Below are positions 36,901 to 44,442 of a stretch of DNA of 58,688 nt, piece by piece. Location: contig CAZWBE010000004.1 in NCBI GenBank assembly GCA_964632205.1, positions 1 through 58,688 of the forward strand, in the 5' to 3' direction. Made by a program: the position numbers and the translations under genes. This DNA comes from CALLVF01 sp964632205. Lineage in GTDB: Bacteria > Patescibacteriota > Microgenomatia > UBA1406 > GWC2-37-13. Position 1 is the first letter of the stretch; every line of letters begins with the position of its first letter. The notes under the pieces were generated by a model. The model was given only the letters and a program-made list of their open reading frames with translations, did no database searches and was not told the DNA's origin.

Positions 36901-37213
36901 CCGTTTTCTTATTTTGGAGTCGTAATTTTAAATAAACAGGGGTATCGTAAGTAAGCTTTTTTCTGAAACAGAGTTCTAAAGGATAACGCGGTTCACCAAA
37001 ATAAATATCCTCAAAAAAAAGACTAAACTTTTTGCCGGTATAATCCTCAATCGGAAAAAATTCATTAAATATTTCTTTTAATTGCTTGTCAATAAATTCT
37101 TGCCATGATTGTTTCTGGACTTCTATTAAGTCAAGCTCTTCTAATTCTTTATCTTTCCTCCCCAGAAATAAGTTTTGGTGAAGTTTTATTCTTGACGTGT
37201 CTAGTTTACTCAT
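33998..37213 (-). CDS. rpoB: RNA polymerase subunit beta
   Basis: The 1071-residue beta subunit is slightly shorter than most. The rifampicin pocket reads SQLSTIIDQTNPLSELDN then LRRITVGGPGG; by alignment with E. coli this means Q513T, F514I, H526N, S531T and L533G. The C-terminal switch region MEVWALEAHRVPYTLQEML is intact. It starts the rpoBC-str operon; a promoter and a terminator-like hairpin lie upstream. Mutations at H526 and S531 are known to reduce rifampicin binding, so intrinsic insensitivity is likely. Confidence 0.99.
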   Translation of the reverse strand: MSKLDTSRIKLHQNLFLGRKDKELEELDLIEVQKQSWQEFIDKQLKEIFNEFFPIEDYTGKKFSLFFEDIYFGEPRYPLELCFRKKLTYDTPVYLKLRLQNKKTGTEKTQDIYFFNLPKMTDRGTFIINGIERAIINQIVRSPGVYFTAEIDKTTGLTLYNAEIRPYIGAWIDIGINKNNLIEMKVNKKRKFLATVFLKVFEGENNNQILSYFSDLDKSLIERYLLPTLKKDQTKNRDEAVLEVYRKVRPGEPLVLENAYETVNNLFFNPRRYSLANVGRYKINKKLGIDLEIKEENYLLTKKDIIETIKYLLLLTTSRGKFDDIDHLGNRRLRTVGELVGMYGIRVGMVRVEREIKERMSLVAGETNVLPSQIVNSKPLIVAINSFYRTSQLSTIIDQTNPLSELDNLRRITVGGPGGIEKERASFSIRDISSSQYGRICPIRSPEGPNIGVVTYMALYARVNKYGFLETPYRKLIKEKKGNKIKVKISSEIVYLQADDEEDYYITSNDITVDNNNYIIDETVVARHKGEIVEVPVEKVDLIDISPRQLVGASAALIPFLQNDDASRALMGTHMQCQAVPLLNPQAPIVGTGLETKVSTILGRTITAPEAGVVEYVDGKKIIFKGKSGKKYQYILDRYRRTNKDVAFDQKPKVEPKQLVKKGEILVDGPSSENGRLALGQNLIVAYTSLNGLGYEDGFVISERLVNEDIFTSITMEEFVADLVDTKLGPEELTRDIPNVREEVLANLDKDGLVIIGTEVKGGDILVGKVAPKGEKELTAEERLLRAIFGEKAKDVKDTSLQMPYGKKGYVVDIEIIDSKKDPNELEPNVLKRIIVNTAQLRKIAVGDKLAGRHGNKGVISKILPVWEMPYLSDGTPVDVIISPLSILSRMNLGQLFETLMGTIAHKNNLIISVPVFEKIKEEFITEALKKFGLPVDGKVTLYDGQTGLPYERPVLVGIGYIMKLIHMVEDKFHARSVGPYSLVTQQPLGGKSQLGGQRFGEMEVWALEAHRVPYTLQEMLTIKSDDIRGRTKAFESIIKGADIPQSSVPESFHVLIKELNALGLAIEYIK

Positions 37214-37258
37214 CAGGAGTAAGAAAGGGAAAAATATTTTGGTAATGGTAATAATAAA

Positions 37259-37284
37259 AATCCCCCCACAAAAAGAAGGGGATT
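37259..37284 (-). terminator. Terminator or attenuator hairpin before rpoB
   Basis: On the minus strand AATCCCC and GGGGATT pair around a 12-base loop, followed by TTTTTATTATT. It can end transcription of the upstream surface operon. It also lies a few bases after the predicted rpoB transcription start, so it may attenuate rpoBC. Confidence 0.7.
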
Positions 37285-37293
37285 AAAAAAGCT

Positions 37294-37327
37294 ATTATAG
37301 CATACATGACGACCTTTAAAAAGTCAA
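37294..37327 (-). promoter_or_regulatory. Candidate rpoBC promoter (extended -10)
   Basis: On the minus strand TGCTATAAT forms an extended -10 (TATAAT at 37294-37299). TTGACT (37322-37327) is at -35 distance from the alternative TATGCT. The -35 lies inside the 3' end of the upstream gene. The predicted start is about 37287. Confidence 0.6.
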
Positions 37328-37618
37328 GCGATTTTTAATTTTATTAAGAAGATGGTTTAAGCTTTGTTGCCCCTTTATTTGTTCATTTTTTCTAACTTCA
37401 TCGGTAGTTGCTTCTTTTTTTTTCTCAAATTTTTCCTCTAACTCTTTAATTACTGTGGTTAAATTTTCTTCAAGATTCTCTGACAGCTCAAGAATGTGAT
37501 GTAATAATTGTCTGCCTTTTTTTGTTCCCAATAAAAACGCCCCCCCTAGCCCGATAAGAGATCCAGAAAGAAAACCAAACCAAAAGTTAGAAACTTTATG
37601 CATTTTTTGATTTTCCAT
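37316..37618 (-). CDS. YtxH-like small membrane-anchored protein
   Basis: A 100-residue protein with one N-terminal glycine-rich TM segment (FWFGFLSGSLIGLGGAFLLG, about 12-31) followed by a TKKGRQLL basic stop and a Glu/Lys-rich coiled coil. This is the YtxH/general-stress-protein layout; the function is unknown. It overlaps the preceding small membrane gene by 23 bases and is the last gene of the surface operon; a terminator hairpin follows. Confidence 0.75.
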   Translation of the reverse strand: MENQKMHKVSNFWFGFLSGSLIGLGGAFLLGTKKGRQLLHHILELSENLEENLTTVIKELEEKFEKKKEATTDEVRKNEQIKGQQSLNHLLNKIKNRLTF

Positions 37619-37865
37619 CCTTTTTAGTTTGAAGAATGTTAATTAATTTAAATAGAGTCTTTATTCCGGAAAAAAATCCTAACACTTCAGAAAAACCATG
37701 CTCCACTGATACACCCACTTTCTCAAAAGCAGCAATAATCTCGTTAATTTTTTTCAAAACCAACCGTAATTCTTTTAAAATAAATATCAATTGAATACCA
37801 ACAACAACAAGAAGGATTGTACTTACCGTTAAGGCAACGCTTAATAAAAGTTGGGGAGTATCCAT
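37596..37865 (-). CDS. DUF948-like small membrane protein
   Basis: About 89 residues with one TM segment (LLLSVALTVSTILLVVVGIQLI) and then an amphipathic helix KELRLVLKKINEIIAAFEKVG, resembling the DUF948 family. The ATG at 37865 fits best; a TTG 21 bases earlier is in frame. It precedes the YtxH-like gene, and the two kinds of small protein are often side by side (recollection of the families). No function is assigned. Confidence 0.7.
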   Translation of the reverse strand: MDTPQLLLSVALTVSTILLVVVGIQLIFILKELRLVLKKINEIIAAFEKVGVSVEHGFSEVLGFFSGIKTLFKLINILQTKKDGKSKNA

Positions 37866-37890
37866 ATTTTTAAATTTATATTTCAATAAT

Positions 37891-38628
37891 TTATAATTCT
37901 CCTCTTTTAATTTTTTCTGCGACTAGATTATTGGCTCTTAAAAGCTCATCATGTGATGTGCCGGCATCAATCCACCAATCAAGCAAAACGCACTCTAGAC
38001 TACCTTCTTGGACATAAAAATTATTCAGGTCGGTAACCTCCAATTCACCTCTAGCTGAGGGTTTAAGTTTACGGATAAAATCAAAAACACGATTATCATA
38101 CATATATATGCCTGTTTGGGCGATGTCTGATTTAGGATGAGCCGGTTTTTCCTCAATTGAGATAACTTTTCCACTCTTATCCATTTCAATCACCCCATAT
38201 TGCTGAGATTCGGTGGCCATCTTGACGCCATAAATAACTGCTCCTTTTTCTTTTTTTTCAAAACGGGCGATCACTGATTTCATGTCAGTGTTAAAAATAT
38301 TATCCCCCAAAATGACTAAGAGTTTTTCGTTGGCGACAAATTCCTCAGCCAAAGCAATGGCATTAGCAATGCCACCTTTGGGATTTTGTTGAACAGCGTA
38401 ATAAAGTCGCAAACCAAAATCAGCTCCGTCTTTAAGTAAGTTGGTAAAATCACCAGCATGGTCAGGAGAACTGGAAATTAACACTTCTTTAATACCAGCC
38501 TTAACCATTGCTTCTAATGGATAGAAAATCATCGGTTTATTGTAGATGGGCAATAAGTGTTTATTGGTTACTAGTGTCAATGGTCTTAATCTTGTCGCTA
38601 AACCGCCGGCTAAAATCAATCCTTTCAT
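37891..38628 (-). CDS. Sugar-phosphate nucleotidyltransferase (RmlA-like, short form)
   Basis: The 245-residue protein has the nucleotidyltransferase start MKGLILAGGLATRLRPLT, the metal/uridine or thymidine loop NKHLLPIYNKPMI, ILGDNIF and the EKP and DAGT segments of RmlA. It would make dTDP-glucose or another NDP-sugar from sugar-1-phosphate. It lacks the C-terminal helical extension of RmlA (usually about 290 residues). It is joined to a membrane-protein gene by ATGA overlap, so it supplies a donor for surface glycans of this operon (inference). Confidence 0.9.
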   Translation of the reverse strand: MKGLILAGGLATRLRPLTLVTNKHLLPIYNKPMIFYPLEAMVKAGIKEVLISSSPDHAGDFTNLLKDGADFGLRLYYAVQQNPKGGIANAIALAEEFVANEKLLVILGDNIFNTDMKSVIARFEKKEKGAVIYGVKMATESQQYGVIEMDKSGKVISIEEKPAHPKSDIAQTGIYMYDNRVFDFIRKLKPSARGELEVTDLNNFYVQEGSLECVLLDWWIDAGTSHDELLRANNLVAEKIKRGEL

Positions 38629-38885
38629 GGGAAAATAATAAATTTTAAAAGAAAAACTAAGGTAAAGGCAATTAAAATATATTCTATCACAATTTTTAAA
38701 GCCAGTGACTGATGTCTAATGTGATGATAAGTTCCCCAAATAATATAAAAAGAAGCAAAGGTAAGCAAGACGACAAATTCAATAAATCGTTCGCCTTTAA
38801 ATATATTAATTCCTATCAAAAAAAATATACCGACAGTTATTAATAAAAGGTAATCAAAAAGATGTTTTTTAATTTCTTTTTTCAT
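38625..38885 (-). CDS. Small membrane protein, unknown function
   Basis: An 86-residue protein with three hydrophobic segments (about 11-25, 35-52, 63-85) and a basic N-terminus, MKKEIKKHL. I recognise no family. It sits between the CAP-domain gene and the nucleotidyltransferase with ATGA overlaps on both sides, so it belongs to that operon and is translationally coupled. Confidence 0.75.
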   Translation of the reverse strand: MKKEIKKHLFDYLLLITVGIFFLIGINIFKGERFIEFVVLLTFASFYIIWGTYHHIRHQSLALKIVIEYILIAFTLVFLLKFIIFP

Positions 38886-39766
38886 AAAATGGCCCCCCGA
38901 CTGGCAATAATTAAACCAATAAATAAGAAACTGATAAAGATAAAATGAGCTAAATTTTTACCACCTATTCTAATAAGACGCAATCGGTAGGCAAAATAAA
39001 AATCCAATACTAAGATAAGAAGTAAAAAGAGAAGGAAAAGTAGGTTAAAATTAAAAGAAAAGCTTGTAAAATTAAATTTTTGCGCCGTTGACCGCTTGGC
39101 TAAAACTGTCTCTTTAGCGCTTGACAGATTTGTTACCGGCTGTGCAAATGAGGATGAAGGTTGAGAAGCCGCCATGGCTGGTTTTGGAACAAGAGAAGAG
39201 GCAATTGGTTTACCAAACATTTGTACCACCAATGTGGTTGGCTCACCGTTTAATGTCCCATTAACAACAGCAAAACCTACCTCCTCATAATCTTTTTTGA
39301 GAATATTTTCCCGATGGGTAGGCGAGTTCATCCAGGCATCCACCACCCCTTGGCTAAATAAAAAATTTTTTGCTAAATTTTCTCCCGCATATTTATACTG
39401 ATAACCTGCCTCTAAAATAAAATCCCATGGCGTTTTGCCATCTGGAGCATAATGAGCCCAGTAGTTTTTGGTAAACATATCTTGGGCTTTTTTCGCAGCT
39501 GCCTGAGAAAGAGTTTCGTTATAAATCAAACTTGGTAAACCACGCTTTTGTCTTTCCTCATTAGTCAGTTGATAAAGTTTTTCAACGGTAATATCAGTGG
39601 CGTATCCTAAGATATTGGATAAAGGAGTATATTTAAAAGCAAAAGTTAAAAAAACAGCGATGAACAGATAGACAGTGAGAAAGTCAGGATGAAGAGCTTT
39701 AGCCCGGAAATTATTATCTTCCCGCGGAATCAACAAATGATGAAAAAAATCAATCAGTTTTTTCAT
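38882..39766 (-). CDS. Membrane-anchored CAP (SCP/PR1) domain protein
   Basis: A 294-residue surface protein: N-terminal TM (about 30-45), CAP domain (about 60-185) with LTNEERQKRGLPSL, the conserved WAHYAPDGKTPWDF, AGENLA, WMNSPTHRENIL and EEVGFAVV segments including the two His and Glu residues of the CAP cavity, a Ser/Pro-rich linker, and two C-terminal TM segments (about 240-258, 273-290). CAP domains bind lipids, small ligands or protein partners outside the cell. Having TM segments on both sides is unusual. It begins the surface operon. Confidence 0.9.
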   Translation of the reverse strand: MKKLIDFFHHLLIPREDNNFRAKALHPDFLTVYLFIAVFLTFAFKYTPLSNILGYATDITVEKLYQLTNEERQKRGLPSLIYNETLSQAAAKKAQDMFTKNYWAHYAPDGKTPWDFILEAGYQYKYAGENLAKNFLFSQGVVDAWMNSPTHRENILKKDYEEVGFAVVNGTLNGEPTTLVVQMFGKPIASSLVPKPAMAASQPSSSFAQPVTNLSSAKETVLAKRSTAQKFNFTSFSFNFNLLFLLFLLLILVLDFYFAYRLRLIRIGGKNLAHFIFISFLFIGLIIASRGAIL

Positions 39767-39908
39767 TAATTAAAATATAACAAAAAATATTTTTTTCTTT
39801 CAATTTTACTTTAACTTTTATGTTGGTTTTAACGCACCGGAGCGCAGTTAAAATTTTTTCTCAACGGTTGTTAAAATAAGTAAAATTAGAAAAGACTGCT
39901 ATACAATT

Positions 39909-40235
39909 ATGAGAAAAGCTGATTTTTGTCAAAAGAAAATCCTGCCGAACAATTTTTTACCAAATTTTTTAATAACCTTTTTAGGATCAATCATATTTCG
40001 ATTTATCTTAAACAATCAGTCAATAAGCAGTCATTTATCTCTCTTTTTAATAATCTTGGCTTATCTTATCACTGGGGTTGGGGTTATTGGCTTGTTAAGA
40101 TGGTTTTTAATAAAAATTTTTATGGGAATTAATTATTTGTGCGGTTTATTTTTAAGAGCTGAATTTAATATTAAAGCAAAAGTTATTAAGGATAAAATTT
40201 ATTTAAGATTAAAACTGATTAAAAAGAGTAGTTAG
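39909..40235 (+). CDS. Hypothetical small membrane protein
   Basis: A 108-residue reading frame with two hydrophobic segments (about 19-35 and 43-67) and a basic C-terminus. I recognise no family. A TATACA is directly before the ATG, at a distance that would fit only a leaderless mRNA. It lies alone between two minus-strand operons, next to a decayed region, so it could be real or a degraded remainder; a shorter frame overlaps it in another register. Confidence 0.42.
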   Translation: MRKADFCQKKILPNNFLPNFLITFLGSIIFRFILNNQSISSHLSLFLIILAYLITGVGVIGLLRWFLIKIFMGINYLCGLFLRAEFNIKAKVIKDKIYLRLKLIKKSS

Positions 40236-40406
40236 GATAAATCAAAATTTATCTAATATCAAAAAAACCATTTTTAATAAATTGAAAACATGATTTTTGG
40301 CGAAAAAATAAGGTTTATCAAAAAATCAATCAGCGAAAATTAATAACACACTTGAAAAATAAACAAGGCGTTAAAATCATTTTAGATGGCTCAATTCAAT
40401 AAAACT

Positions 40407-40540
40407 ATGAATAAAACAACGAAAAAACAAAAATTTTATCAATCATTACAAGATGTATTTACAGCACCATGATTAAAGGTATAGGCGGTTATGTTAATTT
40501 GATGATAAATTTAACTAATCCCCCACTTAAAATTATCTAA
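40407..40540 (+). pseudogene. Possible N-terminal remnant of a DNA methyltransferase-like gene
   Basis: One frame reads MNKTTKKQKFYQSLQDVF and stops at a TGA; another then reads IKGIGGYVNLMI and stops. In some archaeal and CPR adenine methyltransferases the N-terminus has the order FYxxLxDxF, then GYxNLMxI, so this could be a frameshifted remnant. The match is short and rests on memory of the family. Confidence 0.25.
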
Positions 40541-40683
40541 AAAAACAATAAAATAAAAAGGCGCAGTTGTGTTTAAGTTGTTTAAGTATACCAAATTAAC
40601 AAAGGATAAGATTAATAAATTAATTAACTGTTTCTTTTTAAAACTGCCGGCATGATAGATAGCAAAATATACAAGAGATATAA

Positions 40684-40942
40684 AAAAGATTACACAGAAA
40701 CACAGTTAATGGATTTTTTAAAGAGGAGGAAAAGGTAAAAAAAATCATATTTGATAATGCAAAAGCAAAGACTTTGATGAGGAAGAGTGACGGTTTTTAC
40801 CAAAAATTAGTAACCCTTAAATTTGAGCAAGTATTTCTCTTAATCACTCCAACATCACTTCTTTACCTACAAATCATTAAATGAAGCTAAAATAAAGGTT
40901 AAGACCTACGTTAGAATCATTACTTTTATAACAACCTTTTAA
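40684..40942 (+). pseudogene. Decayed transposase/integrase-like fragment
   Basis: One frame reads TVNGFFKEEEKVKKIIFDNAKAKTL, which resembles the second catalytic-Asp region of integrase-type transposases, to a stop at 40882. Another frame then reads FFTYKSLNEAKIKVKTYVRI, which resembles the C-terminal end of IS481/IS3-type enzymes, to a stop at 40940. Stops and frameshifts are frequent. No terminal inverted repeats were found. The whole 690-base stretch 40236-40925 holds only such remnants and no intact gene. Confidence 0.35.
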
Positions 40943-42260
40943 TAATTAAAGAAAGCATTGTTAACACTGAATAAGAGAAGGAAAGAAAAGATAGACCTTG
41001 GGCTAACGGTTTATTAACTTTTTTTCTTTCTGTTGCCTCTCCCATTACCTCACCCATCATCTCGCCAGCGCTGGGATTTTGGTAAAGACTTAATCCAGTT
41101 GATTGATTAGGTCTGACAACATCCGTCATCGGATTGTTGGTTTTTAAAATTGGTTGAGGAGAAAAAGTGGGTAGTTCCGTCGCAGGAGAGGGAGTCAAAT
41201 AAGGAGTTGGTTTTGGAGTAGGTTTAGCAGTGGAGAAAAAATTAAGACAAGGATAGTTAGCCAAACCTTTACTTGGTTCTTGAAGACAAAAATTATCGGC
41301 GTCAAAATAAATTCTTCCGTAGGTTTTACCTTGGCGAGGGTCTTGATATTCAAAACTGTCTTTTAAAACTTTATTAGCATCTAAGAGTCTAACACTATCG
41401 CCTGTGTTATTAAAAATTGAGCTGCTTAATTCAAAAACTTGATAACTTTTGGGGGGAAGCTCTAAAGAAAACGTCCTTGGGGTGGCGCCACTGTTTTCCT
41501 CATCATCAATATACCATTTAACCAATGAGACCGAAAAATCATTGTCATTGTAAATTTCCACCCATTCACTTTCACCGGTTGGAGGGTAAACCATTACTTC
41601 AGAAAGGTAGATGTTGCCAACTGAAATTAGCGGTGTTGGCGATGGTGTTGGTATAGGAGTGGGGGTTGAGATGGGAGTAGATGTATTAGTTGGAACTTGA
41701 GTTGGGATTGGTGTAGGCGTAAGCGTAGGAGTAGGCGTAGGAGTAAGAGTAGGAGTGACGCAAATAGCGTCGGGATTTTTTAAACTACCATCATTTGGTC
41801 CATTTTTCGTGGTGCTGGCCGTTGCTATCCATTGGCCGTCTCCATCTCTAACTCTGGCTAACGACTGATTATATCCGGGTGTAGGCAAACGGGTAGGAAG
41901 AAGGTCTCCACAAGAATCATTAGCGCCATTACCATAGGAAAGGCAGTCTATGATATTATCACCATTTTTTAATTTAATAGTGTCGCCGGCATTATTTAAA
42001 TTCTCTCCCCAGTCAACCGTGATAAAACCCTTCGGATTTAACCAACAAGAAAAAGTAATCCGGTTGCCGGCAACATCAGTAAGAATATAGTTAGTTAAAT
42101 CGATCATCTCATCGGAACTATTATAAAACTCAACCCAATCAACTCCCGGTGATGGTCGGGGAAAAACCTCATTAATTTTTAATCCGGCCACAACTGTTTG
42201 ATTTAATAAGATAACAATAAAAAAATTAAAGAATAAAATGAGGATAATTTTTTTTCCCAT
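40926..42260 (-). CDS. Secreted protein with two lamin-tail (LTD) domains
   Basis: The 444-residue protein has a signal peptide (MGKKIILILFF..., cleavage near residue 25), a first LTD domain with LKINEVFPRPSPGVDWVEFYN and LTNYILTD, a Thr/Pro-repeat linker (about 175-215), a second LTD domain with IYLSEVMVYPPTGESEWVEIYN (start shown only in part), another Pro-rich stretch, and a C-terminal TM (about 424-444). LTD domains occur in secreted bacterial proteins, often linked to nucleases; here no nuclease is attached. It is last in the FtsEX-M23 operon. There is no LPXTG, so anchoring is by the C-terminal TM. Confidence 0.88.
   Translation of the reverse strand: MGKKIILILFFNFFIVILLNQTVVAGLKINEVFPRPSPGVDWVEFYNSSDEMIDLTNYILTDVAGNRITFSCWLNPKGFITVDWGENLNNAGDTIKLKNGDNIIDCLSYGNGANDSCGDLLPTRLPTPGYNQSLARVRDGDGQWIATASTTKNGPNDGSLKNPDAICVTPTLTPTPTPTLTPTPIPTQVPTNTSTPISTPTPIPTPSPTPLISVGNIYLSEVMVYPPTGESEWVEIYNDNDFSVSLVKWYIDDEENSGATPRTFSLELPPKSYQVFELSSSIFNNTGDSVRLLDANKVLKDSFEYQDPRQGKTYGRIYFDADNFCLQEPSKGLANYPCLNFFSTAKPTPKPTPYLTPSPATELPTFSPQPILKTNNPMTDVVRPNQSTGLSLYQNPSAGEMMGEVMGEATERKKVNKPLAQGLSFLSFSYSVLTMLSLIIKRLL
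41713..41754 (-). repeat. Hexanucleotide repeat encoding the TP-rich linker
   Basis: Seven consecutive hexamers of the GTAGGA/GTAGGC/GTAAGC type encode alternating Thr-Pro (one Leu) on the minus strand. In-frame length changes are possible. Confidence 0.8.
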
Positions 42261-42315
42261 TAAAAAGAGGTTAATATAAAATCAATCATTAATCAACGGA
42301 CTATAATCGACAAAT

Positions 42316-43536
42316 TTATTGAAGATGCCAATATAAACTCATGTAGCCATTATTGTGAAAAATAAAAACTCCATTACCGCCATCGCCTAAACAATTGCGA
42401 CAAAAGTAGGCCTTACCATCATCGATGGCGTAAATTGGACTATTAACTGGTCCCCACATATCCCAGGCGGGGTGAGGGTTCCCTCGATAGTAAAGATTTG
42501 AATAACAAGTGAAGCCAGAACCTTGTGAAATGGCCGTCGGCTCCATTGGCCAAGGCAAGCTGCCTCTTCCTATTGTCTTTGATTCCTTCTGTTCGCAGCC
42601 GGTATCCCAGAGAACTGTTTTTGGTGAGAGGACTTCCGACGGGTCAAGCCAATTATTATGGTACCAATCACCGGCGTTTAGCTGATCAATTGAGGAGTAA
42701 CGATAAACACCAAAATGAAGATGGTCGCCAAAGGAATAACCGGTATTACCTTGGGTGCCAATCAAGTCACCTCTTTTGACATCAACAGCTTTTCCTGATT
42801 GGAATAAAAATTTAGCGGCACTAAGAATTTGCGAGAGTTCTCTTTGGGCATCGGCTAAAAGTTTTTGATATCTTTTCTCATCATTTTTCGTCATTTCCAG
42901 AAGATTTCTTTTCGCGTTTTGTTGATTGATAAGCTCATTTTTTTGCTTGCCTAAGGTTTCTTCCAATTTATTAAGTTCTTTTTTCTTTTCCTCTCTTAGA
43001 TTCTTTTGTTCCTCAAAATTAAGTTTTGTTTGTTGGGTTTGAATTAATAACTTTTGATTGTTTTCTTGAGTTTCTTTTAGATATTTAACTCGGTAAACAA
43101 GATCATTCATATTATCACTATTAAGAAGCAGCGTTAACAGATTAATTGAGCGCGTCTTATAGCCATTAACAATCTTGACTAAAAGTAATTTCGATAAATA
43201 ATCCAAAGATTGATCTAATCCTCCTATCCTCTCTTCTAAAACTTCGATTTCTTTCTCGGTCTTGAGAATTTTTTCTTCCGTTTCTTTTATCTTAAGGGTG
43301 GTTAAAAAAATTTGGGTATTGATCAGCTGAATTTGGGAAGAGAGACTATTAATCTGTTGGCGCAGATTATTTATAAGAGGGGTACATTTGTTTATCAGCT
43401 CTTGCAGCTCTTCCCGAGACAGGTTGGATAGATTAATATTTAAATCACATTCAACTGCCAAAGTTTTTTTTGGTAAATAAAGGCTGCTTAAAAACAAGGA
43501 GAAAATAGCAAAAAGCAAAAAAATCTTTTTTCCCAT
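42316..43536 (-). CDS. EnvC-like coiled-coil murein hydrolase with circularly permuted M23 domain
   Basis: The 406-residue protein has a signal peptide (about 1-28), a long coiled coil (about 48-240), then two M23 half-domains. The half that normally ends LytM domains comes first (GDLIGTQGNTG...DHLHF, H272-x-H274), and the half that normally begins it comes last (HPAWD with H355 and D359, then YWHL at 402-405, at the very C-terminus). All Zn ligands are present but in reversed order. It is directly downstream of ftsEX (9-base gap), as expected for an EnvC/PcsB-type partner that FtsEX would activate at division. Activity is inference. Confidence 0.9.
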   Translation of the reverse strand: MGKKIFLLFAIFSLFLSSLYLPKKTLAVECDLNINLSNLSREELQELINKCTPLINNLRQQINSLSSQIQLINTQIFLTTLKIKETEEKILKTEKEIEVLEERIGGLDQSLDYLSKLLLVKIVNGYKTRSINLLTLLLNSDNMNDLVYRVKYLKETQENNQKLLIQTQQTKLNFEEQKNLREEKKKELNKLEETLGKQKNELINQQNAKRNLLEMTKNDEKRYQKLLADAQRELSQILSAAKFLFQSGKAVDVKRGDLIGTQGNTGYSFGDHLHFGVYRYSSIDQLNAGDWYHNNWLDPSEVLSPKTVLWDTGCEQKESKTIGRGSLPWPMEPTAISQGSGFTCYSNLYYRGNPHPAWDMWGPVNSPIYAIDDGKAYFCRNCLGDGGNGVFIFHNNGYMSLYWHLQ

Positions 43537-43545
43537 CAGATAATA

Positions 43546-44442
43546 TTATACCTTGAGGTATTTACCTGTAGCAAGAAGGCTGGCGACGGCAGCAACGCCC
43601 ATTCCGAAAATCGCGGTGACGCTATAAGTGATTGATAAAAAGATAGGATTTAAAGGCCAAACTTGGAGTTGGTAGATTTCAAAATTAAGAAAAAGAGGGG
43701 GGATACCGCTTAAGTAAGAATTCAAAAATGGCGTCAGATAAAAAAGTAAAGCCAGAATGATTAAAAAAGCCATGGTTGAGGCGGTAAAACCCAGCAACAA
43801 ACTCTCCCACAGGAAAGGTTTTTGAATATAAAAATTTGTCGCTCCCAAAAAACGCAAAAGCTCAATTTCCTCTTTTTTTAGGGCTATTTTAAAAAGGGTG
43901 GTTGTTGTTAAAACGACCAGCGACATTAACAAGAGAAAAAGGAAAAATATTAAAGCCCCCTTTCTTAAAATATTAGTTAAAGTTAGCAAGCGATCGACAA
44001 TATCTTTTTGGTATTGGACCTCATCAATCCCTGGCTGTTTTTTTAGAAATTCGGCAATCTCCGGTAAAAAAACTGGTTTTTTAGCATAAATTTCAAGGGA
44101 GGGAGGCAAAATATCAGCCGAAACCATTTCTAACAGTAAAGGATTATCTTTATTGAGTTGACGATAAATTTGAAATGCTTCTTGTTGAGAAATATATTTA
44201 ATAGAAAGAACTTTTCCTGATTCATTAAGAAGGTCGCGGATTTTAAAAATTTCATTTTCCGGTGTTTTTGTTTGAAAGTAGACGGTAACCTGAGGACGGG
44301 TTTCAATATAACCTAAAATACCATTGAGAAAAGAAAGAGAAATAAACAAAAGAAGAGATAAAAAAAGAGTGAAAAATAAAACTAAAAAAGCGCTTAATGA
44401 TTGATAAGGCGTTCGGCGCAATGATAAAATTATTTCTTTCAT
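43546..44442 (-). CDS. ftsX: Cell division protein FtsX
   Basis: A 298-residue polytopic protein with the FtsX layout: TM1 (about 20-40), an extracytoplasmic domain (about 45-160) with VTVYFQTKTPENEIF, and three C-terminal TM segments. The conserved IALKKEEIELLRFLGATNFYI coupling region (first 20 residues shown in part: KKEEIELLRFLGA) is present. FtsX transmits ATP hydrolysis by FtsE to extracellular murein hydrolases. It overlaps ftsE by ATGA and is 9 bases from the M23 gene. Confidence 0.97.
   Translation of the reverse strand: MKEIILSLRRTPYQSLSAFLVLFFTLFLSLLLFISLSFLNGILGYIETRPQVTVYFQTKTPENEIFKIRDLLNESGKVLSIKYISQQEAFQIYRQLNKDNPLLLEMVSADILPPSLEIYAKKPVFLPEIAEFLKKQPGIDEVQYQKDIVDRLLTLTNILRKGALIFFLFLLLMSLVVLTTTTLFKIALKKEEIELLRFLGATNFYIQKPFLWESLLLGFTASTMAFLIILALLFYLTPFLNSYLSGIPPLFLNFEIYQLQVWPLNPIFLSITYSVTAIFGMGVAAVASLLATGKYLKV

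Noticed and set aside
41630..41760. CRISPR-like repeat array
   Set aside because: The repeats are contiguous hexamers in a coding region without spacers; no CRISPR array or cas gene is seen anywhere in the window.
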